A stretch of DNA of 64,000 nt from Cupriavidus sp. YR651 (GTDB lineage: Bacteria; Pseudomonadota; Gammaproteobacteria; Burkholderiales; Burkholderiaceae): NCBI RefSeq assembly GCF_900101625.1, contig NZ_FMYZ01000017.1, positions 24,406 to 88,405 on the forward strand, written 5' to 3'. A model generated the notes under the pieces. That model made no database searches and had not been told where the DNA came from. It saw only the letters and a list, made by a program, of their open reading frames with translations. Both the position numbers and the translations under genes were made by a program. Below, piece by piece: positions 53,905 to 63,498 of the stretch (its first letter is position 1; the number at the start of each line of letters is the position of its first letter).

Positions 53905-54828
53905 TTATGTCAGTAGAGCGCGCTCGAGGTCGAACTGTGAGACCGCATCGAACAATGCATCCAAACTCTTCGCGCCCTTTACTGCGGGTTCATGTTCCGA
54001 CTGAACTTCTTCCCCAGTCAAGACCCGTTGGAGTGATACCAGGCTCTTCCCCATTGCGTGCACTGAAGCACCATGCAAGAGAGTCGTAAGGCTAACTCTA
54101 CGGACTCCAAGCGCGCGGATGCGATCTAGTGACAAGTTGGCAGCGGACGGGCTTGGCCAAAGGCCAGTACCAATGCTCAGAGATACCGGAATATCCAGAC
54201 GATGAACTAGTCGCTCCACATTGGCTTCAGACCGAGGTGCAATAGGAAGCAGCATGTCAGCCCCAGCATCCTGATAGGCGCTTACCCGCTCCAGCACCTG
54301 CTCTAGCGACTCAGTTGCAAACGCGTCCGATCGTATGATGATCAGGAAATTCTCATCTTGTCTCGCCGAAGACGCGGCGCGGATTTTTGACACCATCTCC
54401 GCGGTCGACACAACTTCCTTACCTGGCCCGGCGCCCCAACGTTTAGGGACAACTTGATCTTCAAGATTAACCCCTGCCGCTCCGGCATCCTCAAAGAGTT
54501 GGACCGAGTAATACACTCCTCGCGAATTGCCAAAGCCAGCATCTGCGTCAGCCGTAATGGGAATCCTTGATGCAGAAGAGATTTTTCGACAGTGGTCAAC
54601 TGTATCCGAAAGCGTCAGCAGCCCAATATCCGGCACCCCGAGCATTCCATATGACAACATTGCTCCGCTGATGCATGCACTCTGAAACCCAGCCTTCTCC
54701 ACCAACCGAAGACTGAAGACGTCATGGACAGCCGGGGCGACGATAAACGGCTCGTTCTTGAGCATCTTGCGAAGGTGGTGCCGCTTTGCTGCGGCACTCG
54801 GCGTAGAACCTGCAGTAGTACTCGTCAT
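53905..54828 (-). CDS. Isocitrate lyase / PEP mutase family enzyme
   Basis: 307 aa from the ATG that overlaps the CitE-like stop (ATGA). A TIM-barrel enzyme with VAPAVHDVFSLRLVEKAGFQSACISG, the metal motif ITADADAGFGN, and NLEDQVVPKRWG on the loop, then IRSDAFATESLEQVLERVSAYQDAGADMLLP. In this superfamily such enzymes cleave or decarboxylate 2-methylisocitrate, oxaloacetate or similar acids. No KKCGH signature of true isocitrate lyase is seen. Last gene of the Bug-CitE operon. Confidence 0.87.
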   Translation of the reverse strand: MTSTTAGSTPSAAAKRHHLRKMLKNEPFIVAPAVHDVFSLRLVEKAGFQSACISGAMLSYGMLGVPDIGLLTLSDTVDHCRKISSASRIPITADADAGFGNSRGVYYSVQLFEDAGAAGVNLEDQVVPKRWGAGPGKEVVSTAEMVSKIRAASSARQDENFLIIIRSDAFATESLEQVLERVSAYQDAGADMLLPIAPRSEANVERLVHRLDIPVSLSIGTGLWPSPSAANLSLDRIRALGVRRVSLTTLLHGASVHAMGKSLVSLQRVLTGEEVQSEHEPAVKGAKSLDALFDAVSQFDLERALLT

Positions 54829-55709
54829 TGCGCACGGATCCATTGGTGACGATTTCGCGCCAGTACCAACCCGGCTCGCAGGCGCTCGGCCTCCAACTCC
54901 TGCGGGGTGTGCCCTGTATCTTCAACGCGTGATAGATTGAGGTCCCCCTCAAAAAGAGATCTAGCCAAGTCAATATCCCGAGCGTTCGGTGCGTATATTT
55001 GATTGACAACTGCGACTTGCTCAGCATTGATGCAGGTTGCAGCCTGAAAGCCAAACGCTTTCGAGCGTGACACCATTGCTGAGAACTCTTCCTGGTTTCT
55101 ATAGTCAGCTACACTCGCCAAGTAGCCAATCGGGACGATCCCTGCCGCTATGGCTTCGAAGATCATTTGCTGCTTGGGTAGGCGCAACGTCTCTTCCGAC
55201 GAGTGCATCGAGCATTCTTTCGCTATGTCCTCACCACCCAGGCCGATGGCATACAGCCGCTTTGTTGACCTGCAGATTTCTTGCACCCTACCGAGGGCGG
55301 CTGCAGTTTCCACCAGTGCAATCAACTTGATCCGTCCGAGCGGAAGCTGCGAGCGAATCTCCAGAGCACCAATCAACTCATCGAGCAAAATGAGGTGCTG
55401 CGCGCCGAGGGTCTTCGTTACCATAATCGCATCCGTGCCTGCATTGACAGCGAGTTCAACGTCGGCGACAGCTCGATCTATGCGCCTGTTGATCCGAACC
55501 GCGACGCCCATCGCAGCTACCCTGCACCTGGCAACTGCTTGGGGAAGTAGTTGCCGAGCCTTTGCTTTCTCCGACTCCGGTACAAAGTCCTCTAGGTCAA
55601 GCAGAGCCCCGTGGGCTCCGCTACGCACTGCGTCTTCAAGACGCTTGAGATCGTGGCCCGGTACATATAGTAGTGACAACCAAGAAGCCGGCAGTCGATA
55701 GTCAGTCAT
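54825..55709 (-). CDS. CitE/HpcH-type lyase (citrate lyase beta-like)
   Basis: 294 aa from the ATG at 55709, 4 bp after the Bug receptor stop. The barrel has LLYVPGHDLKRLEDAVRSGAHGALLDLEDFV, where the acidic residues after LDLED bind metal, AVRINRR and IGLGGEDIAKE. By family it cleaves or forms a C-C bond in a (3S)-malyl-, citramalyl- or citryl-CoA type substrate. The partner enzyme overlaps by 4 bp. Confidence 0.87.
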   Translation of the reverse strand: MTDYRLPASWLSLLYVPGHDLKRLEDAVRSGAHGALLDLEDFVPESEKAKARQLLPQAVARCRVAAMGVAVRINRRIDRAVADVELAVNAGTDAIMVTKTLGAQHLILLDELIGALEIRSQLPLGRIKLIALVETAAALGRVQEICRSTKRLYAIGLGGEDIAKECSMHSSEETLRLPKQQMIFEAIAAGIVPIGYLASVADYRNQEEFSAMVSRSKAFGFQAATCINAEQVAVVNQIYAPNARDIDLARSLFEGDLNLSRVEDTGHTPQELEAERLRAGLVLARNRHQWIRAQ

Positions 55710-55713
55710 CTGC

Positions 55714-56706
55714 TTAATCCACAGTAATATTCTGCGATTCGACGATTTTTCGACGCAGGTTATATTCTTTCTTGATAATTTGAACGAATTTATCGGTACT
55801 GATTGCTTGTGGGATCGCACCGTTTCGCTGTAGCGCAGCAATAAGTTCCGGGCTGCGCAAAGCGTTGTTACTAGCGTCGGCGAGAGCTTTATTTACTAGC
55901 GACGGTAAATTTTTTGGGCCAACTAAGCCGAACCAAGCCATGTTATTCATTTCTGGTAGGCCTGCTTCCGCATAGGTAGGTACATCCTTCAGCTCCGGCA
56001 GCCTCTGATCTGAAGCGACGGCCAGGGCGCGCAGCTTTCCAGCTCGAATGAACGTTAGAGATGATGAGACGTTGTCGAACTGCGCTGCAACTTGGCCAGC
56101 CACCGTATCGCTCAACGCAGGTCCCGATCCACGGTACGGTACATGGGTAATGTCAGTCTTCGTTAGACGTTTGAAGAGCTCTCCGTCCAAATGGGCAATA
56201 CTTCCCACGCCTGACGTCGCATAGGAGTATTTCCCAGGATTGACCCGCAACAGAGCGATAAACTCCGAGAGTGTCTTGGCCGGAATTTTTGGGTTCACCG
56301 TCACAACGTTCGGGACAAATGCGATCAGACTAATCGGGGAAAAGTCGACCAGCGGGTCGTAGGATGGAGTCCGAGATGTCAACGGCGCGGTTGCTAGAGT
56401 ACTTACCGTCGCAATACCAAGGGTGTAGCCATCCGCTTCCGCCCTCGCAACGGCGGCGGCCCCAATCATCCCCCCTGCGCCGCCTCGATTGTCTACGACG
56501 ACCGGCTGGCCCAGACGCTTACCTAGCTCAAGTGCAAAAGCCCTCCCTACAATGTCTGTTGTCCCACCGGCGGCATACGGAACAATGAGGTGAATTGGCT
56601 TCGAAGGATAGGTCTCGGCCGTAGCTGTTCCGGCGGGACAAATAAGGAGCAATCCAACAGTGAGCGTTATGGATTTACGCACGTCGATGGAATATGACTT
56701 TTTCAT
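55714..56706 (-). CDS. Bug-type (TctC) tripartite tricarboxylate receptor
   Basis: 330 aa with a signal peptide (SITLTVGLLLICPAGTATAE). The fold signature is YPSKPIHLIVPYAAGGTTDIVGR, VVDNRGGAGGMIGA and THVPYRGSGPALSDTVAGQV. A periplasmic solute receptor for a small acid. No TctAB membrane genes are near. It is the second of two receptors in the operon, 41 bp after the first. Confidence 0.92.
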   Translation of the reverse strand: MKKSYSIDVRKSITLTVGLLLICPAGTATAETYPSKPIHLIVPYAAGGTTDIVGRAFALELGKRLGQPVVVDNRGGAGGMIGAAAVARAEADGYTLGIATVSTLATAPLTSRTPSYDPLVDFSPISLIAFVPNVVTVNPKIPAKTLSEFIALLRVNPGKYSYATSGVGSIAHLDGELFKRLTKTDITHVPYRGSGPALSDTVAGQVAAQFDNVSSSLTFIRAGKLRALAVASDQRLPELKDVPTYAEAGLPEMNNMAWFGLVGPKNLPSLVNKALADASNNALRSPELIAALQRNGAIPQAISTDKFVQIIKKEYNLRRKIVESQNITVD

Positions 56707-56746
56707 AATGCAGTCTAAGATTAGAATATCTTGGATTTATGATCTA

Positions 56747-57709
56747 TTATTCCTTTGGCATGCTTTCGGCAAGTTTTTTCAGCGTTTGTTGGCGCCCAGA
56801 TATTTCTTTTTGCCACTCGTCTCCACCAAGAAATGCGAGAACGGGAGTATCATTTGCAGCCTTCTTTAAGTATTCAGGATCCTTCAGAGTAGACTGGATC
56901 GCAGATCGCAGTTTTGCGACAATCTGAGGAGGCACCCCGACCGGAACGGCGATACCTCGCTCTGCAGGCATCACATCGTCAACTCCCTGCTCCTTGGCCG
57001 TGGGAACCGCTGGGATGGCTGTCGCTCGTTGATCACTCATTTGCACGAGGATTTTCAATGGCACCGCCTCCTTCCCGACGTCCTGCATTTCGCCAGTCGT
57101 CACTGCTGCGAAGTCAATATGGCCACCGAAAAGCGCAGTCTTAGATTGTGACGTTCCATTAAATGGAATGTCATTGAGCTTTACTTTCGCCGCGTTTTGC
57201 AGCTGAAGCAACGCAAGATGGCCATTAGTGCCGACACCGTTATGGCCGAACGTGAGCGATTTCGGATTTTTCTTGAGCGCCGCAACAATCTCATTGAGTG
57301 AGTTATACGGACTATCCTTCTTTGCCACAAGAATCGTGGGATCGCTCAACACGCGAGCGACTAACTGTAGGGATTGCGGCTTAAATTGCGTATTGCGGTA
57401 TAGAGGGCCAAACGCCATGGCTGGCAGATTGACGACGCCGACCGTATAGCCGTCAGGGCGCGCACGCATGAGGCCAATGTTGGCTATTTCTCCGGCTGCT
57501 CCTGGCTTGTTTTGGACCACGAGCGTAGCTTTCCCACCAAGGTACTTCTGAATGAAAGGGGCCATGGTCCGCGCCATCGTGTCGGTCCCTCCTCCTGCCG
57601 CGAAACCAACGTACACCTGGATGGGTCTGTCATCGGGCCACTCAGCGTGGGCCGCCCCCGAACAGATGGCCAGCAAGGCCAGAAGCATGCATCGCGCGCT
57701 TTGTTTCAT
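56747..57709 (-). CDS. Bug-type (TctC) tripartite tricarboxylate receptor
   Basis: 320 aa from the ATG with AGAGGAGACAACAG upstream; a signal peptide ends at AHAEW. It has VYVGFAAGGGTDTMARTM, VVQNKPGAAGEIANI and FGGHIDFAAVTTGE, a divergent branch of the Bug family. First gene of the operon and divergent from the LysR regulator, which probably controls it. Confidence 0.9.
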   Translation of the reverse strand: MKQSARCMLLALLAICSGAAHAEWPDDRPIQVYVGFAAGGGTDTMARTMAPFIQKYLGGKATLVVQNKPGAAGEIANIGLMRARPDGYTVGVVNLPAMAFGPLYRNTQFKPQSLQLVARVLSDPTILVAKKDSPYNSLNEIVAALKKNPKSLTFGHNGVGTNGHLALLQLQNAAKVKLNDIPFNGTSQSKTALFGGHIDFAAVTTGEMQDVGKEAVPLKILVQMSDQRATAIPAVPTAKEQGVDDVMPAERGIAVPVGVPPQIVAKLRSAIQSTLKDPEYLKKAANDTPVLAFLGGDEWQKEISGRQQTLKKLAESMPKE

Positions 57710-57844
57710 TCTGTTGTCTCCTCTAGAAAGCATGACGGCTACGGACAATAGCGCTGGGGAGGCGGTGAAAAAAGCGACAAATATTCACCGCTGGACATGA
57801 ACAAAAGGAATACCATTCCCGTGGTGATCTGAAGGAGGTGTCCT

Positions 57845-58750
57845 ATGACCCTAAAACAGCTTGAAGCCTTCCTTTGGGCGGCAAGGGCCGGCAGCTTTTC
57901 TGTGGCCGCGACTCGCTTGAACGTGACGCAATCAACACTTTCAAAACGGATTGCAGAACTGGAGGCTGACTTGGGGCGAGCTCTTTTTGACCGAAGCGGA
58001 CAGCGCGCGGCACTGACGGATTCCGGCATGCAATTGCTGGATCATGCGGCGCAAATGATTGAGCTGGAGAACCGCATTCGTGCAAACTTGGATGCTGAGG
58101 CATCGCTACGTGGCACGATGCGATTCGGGATCAGCGAACTCGTTGCGTCAACCTGGTTTCCCAATTTTGTTGCCCGCGTTCGGCAGCGACACCCTAACCT
58201 TGTCCTAGAGCCCCAAGTCGATCTCACGCGACGCTTGGAAAGAAGTCTCGAGCGAGGCGAACTTGACTTCGCAATCATTCCAGGACCGAGTCCGTCGACA
58301 GCACTGTCAAACGATGTACTCGGGGAATTGGAGTATCGCTGGATGGCCGCTCCGCATCGTCTTCCGCCGGGAACGCTGCTGACACCGAATAGTTTTGCTG
58401 ATCACCCCGTAATCATGCTCGGTGCGGACTCCGGACTCTCGCGCGCCTTGGAGAGTTGGGCTGAGAGTCAACAGATTGCTTTCTCTCGGGCGGTTGTATG
58501 TAACAGTCTGTCGGCCCTGATAGCCTTAGTGATTGCGGGTGCTGGCATAAGCCTGTTCCCGCTAACTTACGTTGCGCCCTTGGTACGGTCGGGCAAACTA
58601 GCCGAGCTCGCGAGTCCCATGCAGCCACACAACCTGAGGTACTGCTTTCATTGGCGCTCCGGCGACACGCGATCGCTCATATCGACCTTGAGGTCCATTG
58701 CAAAAGACGTCGCTGATTTTTCGGAACCGTCTGCGCTATGGGCAGCCTAG
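57845..58750 (+). CDS. LysR-family transcriptional regulator
   Basis: 301 aa, normal size. N-terminal helix-turn-helix (MTLKQLEAFLWAARAGSFSVAATRLNVTQSTLSKRIAELE) and a C-terminal effector domain. RBS GGAGGTGTCC is strong. It is divergent from the Bug-Bug-lyase-PEPM operon over a 135-bp gap, the usual place for LysR binding. It likely activates that operon when its acid substrate or a breakdown product is present. Confidence 0.93.
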   Translation: MTLKQLEAFLWAARAGSFSVAATRLNVTQSTLSKRIAELEADLGRALFDRSGQRAALTDSGMQLLDHAAQMIELENRIRANLDAEASLRGTMRFGISELVASTWFPNFVARVRQRHPNLVLEPQVDLTRRLERSLERGELDFAIIPGPSPSTALSNDVLGELEYRWMAAPHRLPPGTLLTPNSFADHPVIMLGADSGLSRALESWAESQQIAFSRAVVCNSLSALIALVIAGAGISLFPLTYVAPLVRSGKLAELASPMQPHNLRYCFHWRSGDTRSLISTLRSIAKDVADFSEPSALWAA

Positions 58751-58835
58751 AGTCGAATCGACATAAGTCCGGACCTAGATCCCCGAGGCACCATGTCGAC
58801 GACATCTCTTCGTCGGGCAAACGCTACGCCCCGCT

Positions 58836-59150
58836 TTACAACAGGGCGCTTAGCTTCCCGATGGCCAAATTAAGCACAGCTCGATCTGCAGCACCACTTA
58901 CGGAGATCCGTACTGCATTAGCTGGCGCGTCGGTAACAGCAAACGCATAAGACGGCGCCATGTCCAACCCTTGGTCATGCGCAAGCAGAACAAGTCGATA
59001 CCGGTCGCAGCCGGGGGGTAAGGGCAGCCATCGATGCAGTCCATATGCGTGTCCGGCCGACTCCTTGTGCAACATGGACTGCGCCAGTACTTGGCGCGTG
59101 CCCAGTTCCTCACGCATAGAATTGAGGATCTGTCGCGCAACACCAGTTTG
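58836..59150 (-). pseudogene. MocR/PdxR-type GntR-aminotransferase, C-terminal remnant
   Basis: The minus frame ends with YGLHRWLPLPPGCDRYRLV and APANAVRISVSGAADRAVL, the end of aminotransferase-type regulators (HLWLPLP, NAVRISLGGAAD). No start and no DNA-binding half. The 5' side runs toward the IS66 remnant, which may have removed the rest. Confidence 0.6.
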
Positions 59151-59260
59151 GATCTATTGCGCCGCCATCGCCGTCATCGATGCTGACGGCCTTAGGATCA
59201 GGAGGACATTCGGCATATGCCGATTCGTCCGGCGTCCCATCGATCGATATGGCTGAAATG

Positions 59261-60545
59261 TAACCGTCCGACGGACAGCGTTCTTGACGACGGGGTTGCT
59301 TTCAGGCGGCGGTCGTGCGGAGCTGCTCAGCCATGGCCCATGGCAGCAGTTCGCTGACGCGATTGACGGGGTAGTCGGCGATGCGCGCAATGACGTCGCG
59401 CAGGTAGGCCTCTGGGTCGAGTCCGTTCAACTTGGCTGAGGCCACCAGCGAGTAGATAGCGGCACCGCGTTCGCCGCCACTGTCAGAGCCGAAGTGCAGG
59501 AAGTTCTTTCGGCCGAGGGCAACGGCCCGCAGCGCACGCTCCGCTGCGTTGTTATCGATCTCAACGCGACCGTCACTGGCATACAGGGTCAATGCCGACC
59601 ACTGATTCAATGCGTAGCCAATAGCCTTCGCGGTATCGCTTTTGGGCGACACCTTGCTGAGCGTCGAACGTAACCAGATCTCGAAGGCTTCCAGCAATGG
59701 AAGCGCCCGTTCCTGTCGGACGCGCCTTCGCTCGTCGGGAGGTTTCCCGCGGATATCAGCCTCAATTGCGTAAAGTTCACCGATCCGGCGCAGCGCCTCA
59801 GTGTTGACGTCGCTCTTGCGTGCGAGGTACAGATCGTGGAATTTCCGTCTCGCGTGGGCAAGGCAGCCAGCCTCGTGCACGTCGCCGTCTGTGTAGATGG
59901 AGTTGTACCCTGCGAACGCGTCGGCTTGCAGGATTCCCTTGAAGCCTTTCAGGTGAGCCTGCGGATATTCGCCTGACCGACTCGGACTGTACGCGAACCA
60001 GACGGCTGGTGCGTCCACCGAACCAGCGGGCCTGTCGTCACGTACATAGGTCCAGAGGCGGCCGGTCTTGGTCCTGCCGTTTCCGGGTTCAAGTACGGGT
60101 ACGGGCGTATCGTCGGCGTGGATCTTAGACGCCGCCATCACGTACCGACGAATGGCATCGACCAGCGGGCGTAGTAGTGCGCTGGCCTGTCCGATCCAAT
60201 CAGCAAGTGTCGAGCGGCTCAACTCGACGCCATCCCGCGCGTATATCGCCGACTGTCGGTACAGGGGAAGATGGTCGCAGAACTTTCCAACCAGGACATG
60301 GGCGAGCAGGCCAGGACCCGGCATACCGCGATCAATGGGCCGGCTGGGCGCGGCCGCTTGGACGATGCAGTCACAGCGAACGCAAGCCTTCTTTGGTCGA
60401 CGATGGCGGTTCACTCGCCAGTGCCCGGGCACGTACTCGAGTTGCTCGGCGATGTCTTCGCCAAGCTCGTTGAGCGTTCCGCCGCACTGCGGACAGCACA
60501 CATCGTCGGGTTGATGGACGATATCTTCGCGCGGTAAGCGCCGCG
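59261..60545 (-). mobile_element. IS66-family remnant
   Basis: It holds the transposase gene tnpC without tnpA/tnpB. A likely terminal repeat GTAACCGTCCGACGG begins at 59261, matching the GTAA start common to IS66 ends. The other end is lost: open reading into tnpC stops at about 60545 with no start. I did not see a target duplication. Confidence 0.7.
59302..60545 (-). pseudogene. tnpC: IS66 transposase (TnpC), 5'-truncated
   Basis: The frame is open from about 60537 and could start at a GTG at 60501, giving 399 aa against about 510-530 for the family. It has RRLPREDIVHQPDD, the zinc ribbon CPQCGG ... CVRCDC, KIHADDTPVPVLEPG with the first catalytic Asp, YNSIYTDGDVHEAGCLAHARRKF, and DNNAAERALRAVALGRKN with the final Glu. 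The N-terminal leucine-zipper region is missing, so it is probably inactive. Confidence 0.85.
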
Positions 60546-60598
60546 CATTAGCCTACGGGGGTGCCTGCAACCCAACTGCCTACCACAAGGTGATTTCC

Positions 60599-60925
60599 AT
60601 GAAGACCCAATACATGTTCCGTATCCTCGTCGCCAGTGTTGCCGTGGCAACCGCTTCCGCCGCTGCTGTTGCGCACGCACAGTCCTTTGGCGATACGCAT
60701 TCGGTAACTCGGCGCGCAAGCCCCAAAAGGATCTCGCGCAAGTCGAGGCTGCAGGCCATGACCCCCATCGTGACAGCAGCAACTTCCCGGCCGATCTTCA
60801 GGCCGCCGAGGCCCGTGTAGCAGCCATGAACCAGTCTGCGGCGTCGATGGCATTGAACCGACGACCACCGAGAACGGCAATCTCGCCGGCCGGGACAGTG
60901 TCGGCGAAGCCAGCCTATCACATGC
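60599..60925 (+). pseudogene. DUF4148 secreted protein, frameshifted
   Basis: A signal peptide (MFRILVASVAVATASAAA) follows an ATG with AAGGTGATTTCC upstream and ends AHAQ. The frame then departs, while the neighbouring frame gives DLAQVEAAGHDPHRDSSNF and PADLQAAEARVAA, the core of DUF4148 proteins (LxQxExAGYxP ... YPADxQAAEAKVA). One shift near 60715 explains it. Burkholderiales carry many copies of this family; the function is unknown. Confidence 0.65.
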
Positions 60926-61517
60926 TGGTTCCTTCCTTCCGCTGCGCATTGTCATGGCGCAGCACCACCCGCAACTTCAGCCACGCCAGCGCGGCAACCA
61001 TTGCGCCCCAGGCCATCAGGCCGCTCCCTCCGACGATCTGTTCATCGAAGCGATAGCTGACGCAAAGCCGCGCCTCGGCATCGCGATACAGCAGGCCGGT
61101 GGTAAATAGCATCCACGCGACGTTGCCGAGAAAGAAGGTGGCCAGCTCCGGGCTCAAGCGTCGCCAACCCTGCGCGAGCAGCATTCCGGTGAGCAGCCAG
61201 CTACCGTACTTCAGTGCCGCGACGCGCGCGTCGAGCAACGCCAGGTCAAGCGCCGCTGGAATCATCCAGAAGGCCGAAACGACTGTAACCAGCGTTGCAC
61301 TGAACAGGCCGTGGACATCGCATCGCGCCTGCCATGCGGCTAGGCGTGCCGGCGCCCAGGCCGACATCGCCCAGCCCGCCACCAGCAGCAAGGGAAACTG
61401 AAGCAGCATATGCAGGCTCATGCTGGCCTCAAACACATGCCGCACGCCTGGCATCAGCCACAGCAGCGGCGAAGCGCCTAGCAAACCGCGCGCGACAGGC
61501 GTGACGAGACCCTTCAC
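60918..61517 (-). CDS. Membrane protein of the cytochrome oxidase operon
   Basis: 199 aa from a GTG that overlaps the SCO stop codon (GTGA). Five or six hydrophobic helices (for example ASMSLHMLLQFPLLLVAGWAM, LKYGSWLLTGMLLAQGW) with little outside. Similar short membrane proteins follow SCO genes near caa3/cbb3 oxidases and may help assembly (CtaG-like topology). Naming is by position. Confidence 0.75.
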   Translation of the reverse strand: MKGLVTPVARGLLGASPLLWLMPGVRHVFEASMSLHMLLQFPLLLVAGWAMSAWAPARLAAWQARCDVHGLFSATLVTVVSAFWMIPAALDLALLDARVAALKYGSWLLTGMLLAQGWRRLSPELATFFLGNVAWMLFTTGLLYRDAEARLCVSYRFDEQIVGGSGLMAWGAMVAALAWLKLRVVLRHDNAQRKEGTSM

Positions 61518-62194
61518 TGAGGTGCCCCTTCGGCAAACCGATTGGCCGCCTTGAGCGCCTGCGGCCATTGCCCGTAGTCGAAGATGCCGTGCACTTTGCC
61601 TTGGGCGTCGATCAGATGGATCCCGCCGTTGTGCACGTAGCCACCGAAGCCATCGGGAATGGCGATCAGGCCGAACTGCCGCAGCGCAGCTTGCCCCGCC
61701 GCTTCGTCGCGCGGGGCGGCCAGCGTCCATCTGGCCGGATCGGCCTGGTGCCGATTGCCATAGGCCAGCAATGCCCGCGCGTCGTCATGTGCGGGATCGA
61801 TTGATATTGACAACAGACGCACTCGTGACGATGGATTGGCACTCATTGCTCGCTGCATCTGCTGATACTCGGTGCCGAGCGCCGCGCAGACGGTCATGCA
61901 GCGGGTGTAGACAAAGTCCACCAGATAGACCGGCGAGCCCACCGCTGAGGCATCGAAAAGCTGGAACGATCTGCCCTGCGCATCGCGCAGCGCAAGAGCT
62001 GGCGCTACCAGCTTGCCTTCCATGGCCGCCTGGCGGCGCAGCGCCTCGAAGGTCCAGGCCTCGAAGCCGTGGGTAAGGTGTCCAGCCAAGGCCGCGAATC
62101 CCGCGAGCGACAGCGCGCACAGGGCCAGCGTCGCACCCAGCCGCGGTGGGCGGCCCGCAGTGACGATCGGCGCCCCTGTCGTTGCGTTTGGCAT
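61514..62194 (-). CDS. SCO1/SenC family copper chaperone
   Basis: 226 aa. One N-terminal membrane anchor (LGATLALCALSLAGFAALAG), then a thioredoxin fold in the periplasm with the copper motif TRCMTVC (CxxxC) and the distal His in NGGIHLID. It delivers copper to, or reduces, the CuA/CuB site of oxidases. 57 bp downstream of the cytochrome c gene. Confidence 0.92.
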   Translation of the reverse strand: MPNATTGAPIVTAGRPPRLGATLALCALSLAGFAALAGHLTHGFEAWTFEALRRQAAMEGKLVAPALALRDAQGRSFQLFDASAVGSPVYLVDFVYTRCMTVCAALGTEYQQMQRAMSANPSSRVRLLSISIDPAHDDARALLAYGNRHQADPARWTLAAPRDEAAGQAALRQFGLIAIPDGFGGYVHNGGIHLIDAQGKVHGIFDYGQWPQALKAANRFAEGAPQ

Positions 62195-62251
62195 AGCGGT
62201 ACTAGCCCGGTCGGACTGGCGGGTTGGAAGGAGCGTTGGCGTCGTCGGACA

Positions 62252-62854
62252 TCACGTTGGTGATCCCGGTGCAGGCAGTTCCTTGTCTCCAGCGAAGGGG
62301 GCCGTACGCAATTTGTGTTCCTCGCGGGCGCGGGTAACCGTCTCCACCGGCACGGGCGCTGCGCCATTGCCCCACTGCGAACGGATATGGCTGAGCACCG
62401 CGGCCAGCTGCTCGTCGCTGAGTTGGTCCTTGAAGGCCGGCATCGCGCCGCTGTAGGTGGTGCCCTTGACGGTCAGCGATCCGGTGATGCCATGCAACAC
62501 GATCGCCGCGACCGTGCTGTCGCGACCGACCACCCACTCCGAGCCGGCGAGTGGCGGAAACACGCCTTGCAATCCTTGCCCGTTGGCCTGGTGGCACGCC
62601 ACGCACAGCGAGGCGAACAGCGCACCGCCATCGACCTTCCCCGCACCACCCCTGGCTGGTCCGGACAGTTCAGCCACGGCGCGTCCGTCGCCCCAGTTGG
62701 CAGGCTGCTCGATATCGGCGAGCACGATATAGCTGATGCCGAAAGCCAGAAGCAAACCGGTCAGCACGATCATGTACCACGGCATGGGATTCGTGGCCTC
62801 GTGGGGGTCCGAGTTCTCGCGCGCCTGTTGCGGCAGGATGTCGGGATCTTGCAC
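62252..62854 (-). CDS. Membrane-anchored monoheme cytochrome c (CcoP-like position)
   Basis: 200 aa. One N-terminal helix (WYMIVLTGLLLAFGISYIVLA) and one cytochrome c domain with CVACH near residue 84 and axial Met likely in GAMPAF. A normal CcoP has two haem sites; this has one, so it may be a short replacement or a separate donor. It lies between ccoO and sco, 16 bp after ccoO. Confidence 0.9.
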   Translation of the reverse strand: MQDPDILPQQARENSDPHEATNPMPWYMIVLTGLLLAFGISYIVLADIEQPANWGDGRAVAELSGPARGGAGKVDGGALFASLCVACHQANGQGLQGVFPPLAGSEWVVGRDSTVAAIVLHGITGSLTVKGTTYSGAMPAFKDQLSDEQLAAVLSHIRSQWGNGAAPVPVETVTRAREEHKLRTAPFAGDKELPAPGSPT

Positions 62855-62870
62855 AGTCGATTCCTCAAGT

Positions 62871-63482
62871 TCAGCGGGTGGCGGCCGACGCCTGGCCCTC
62901 GGGAAGCGCAGGCAGCACGGGGTAAGTCCGGTTCAACGACTTCAGGTACGCGACCAACTCGAGCGCCTCCTGGCGCGCGACCACTCGCTTTCCGACAGGC
63001 ACGTACCCGGGCGGAAGCTGCACTTCGACCTCGCCGCGCCCGACCTCGTCCCTGGCTTCAAACAGGTAGCGGTAACTGGGCATGACACTGCCCGGCACAT
63101 AGGCGCGCGGCTGGTACAGGTGGCCGAGGTGCCATTGCTCGCTGGGCTGGCGCGCACCGATATTGAGCAGGTCGGGCCCGGTGCGCATGCTGCCGAGCAG
63201 AAGCGGGGAGTCATAGGCATAGTCACCGGCCACGCTCGCGCGGCCCCACCCCCGCTCGAAGTCCGGCGCGAAACTGCGTGCGCGCGGCTGCTGCGAATGG
63301 CAGTAGACACAGCCGTTGGCGATGTAATGCTGACGCCCGCGCAGCTCGACGCTGGTATAGGGCTTGAGTCCTTCGGCCGGCTTGACGTCGCGTGCTGTCA
63401 TATAGGGCACGACCACCAGCGCACTCGTTGCGATGCCGAGCATTGCCATGCCGCCAGCGAACAGTTTTGCTTCGTTTTCCAT
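62871..63482 (-). CDS. ccoO: cbb3-type cytochrome c oxidase subunit II
   Basis: 203 aa. One N-terminal membrane helix, haem c motif GCVYCHSQQPR and the downstream GPDLLNIGARQP and PGSVMPSYRYLF with axial Met. It passes electrons to the CcoN core. 16 bp after ccoN and in front of the monoheme cytochrome gene, in one operon. Confidence 0.93.
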   Translation of the reverse strand: MENEAKLFAGGMAMLGIATSALVVVPYMTARDVKPAEGLKPYTSVELRGRQHYIANGCVYCHSQQPRARSFAPDFERGWGRASVAGDYAYDSPLLLGSMRTGPDLLNIGARQPSEQWHLGHLYQPRAYVPGSVMPSYRYLFEARDEVGRGEVEVQLPPGYVPVGKRVVARQEALELVAYLKSLNRTYPVLPALPEGQASAATR

Positions 63483-63498
63483 CTGATCTTCCCTGCGC

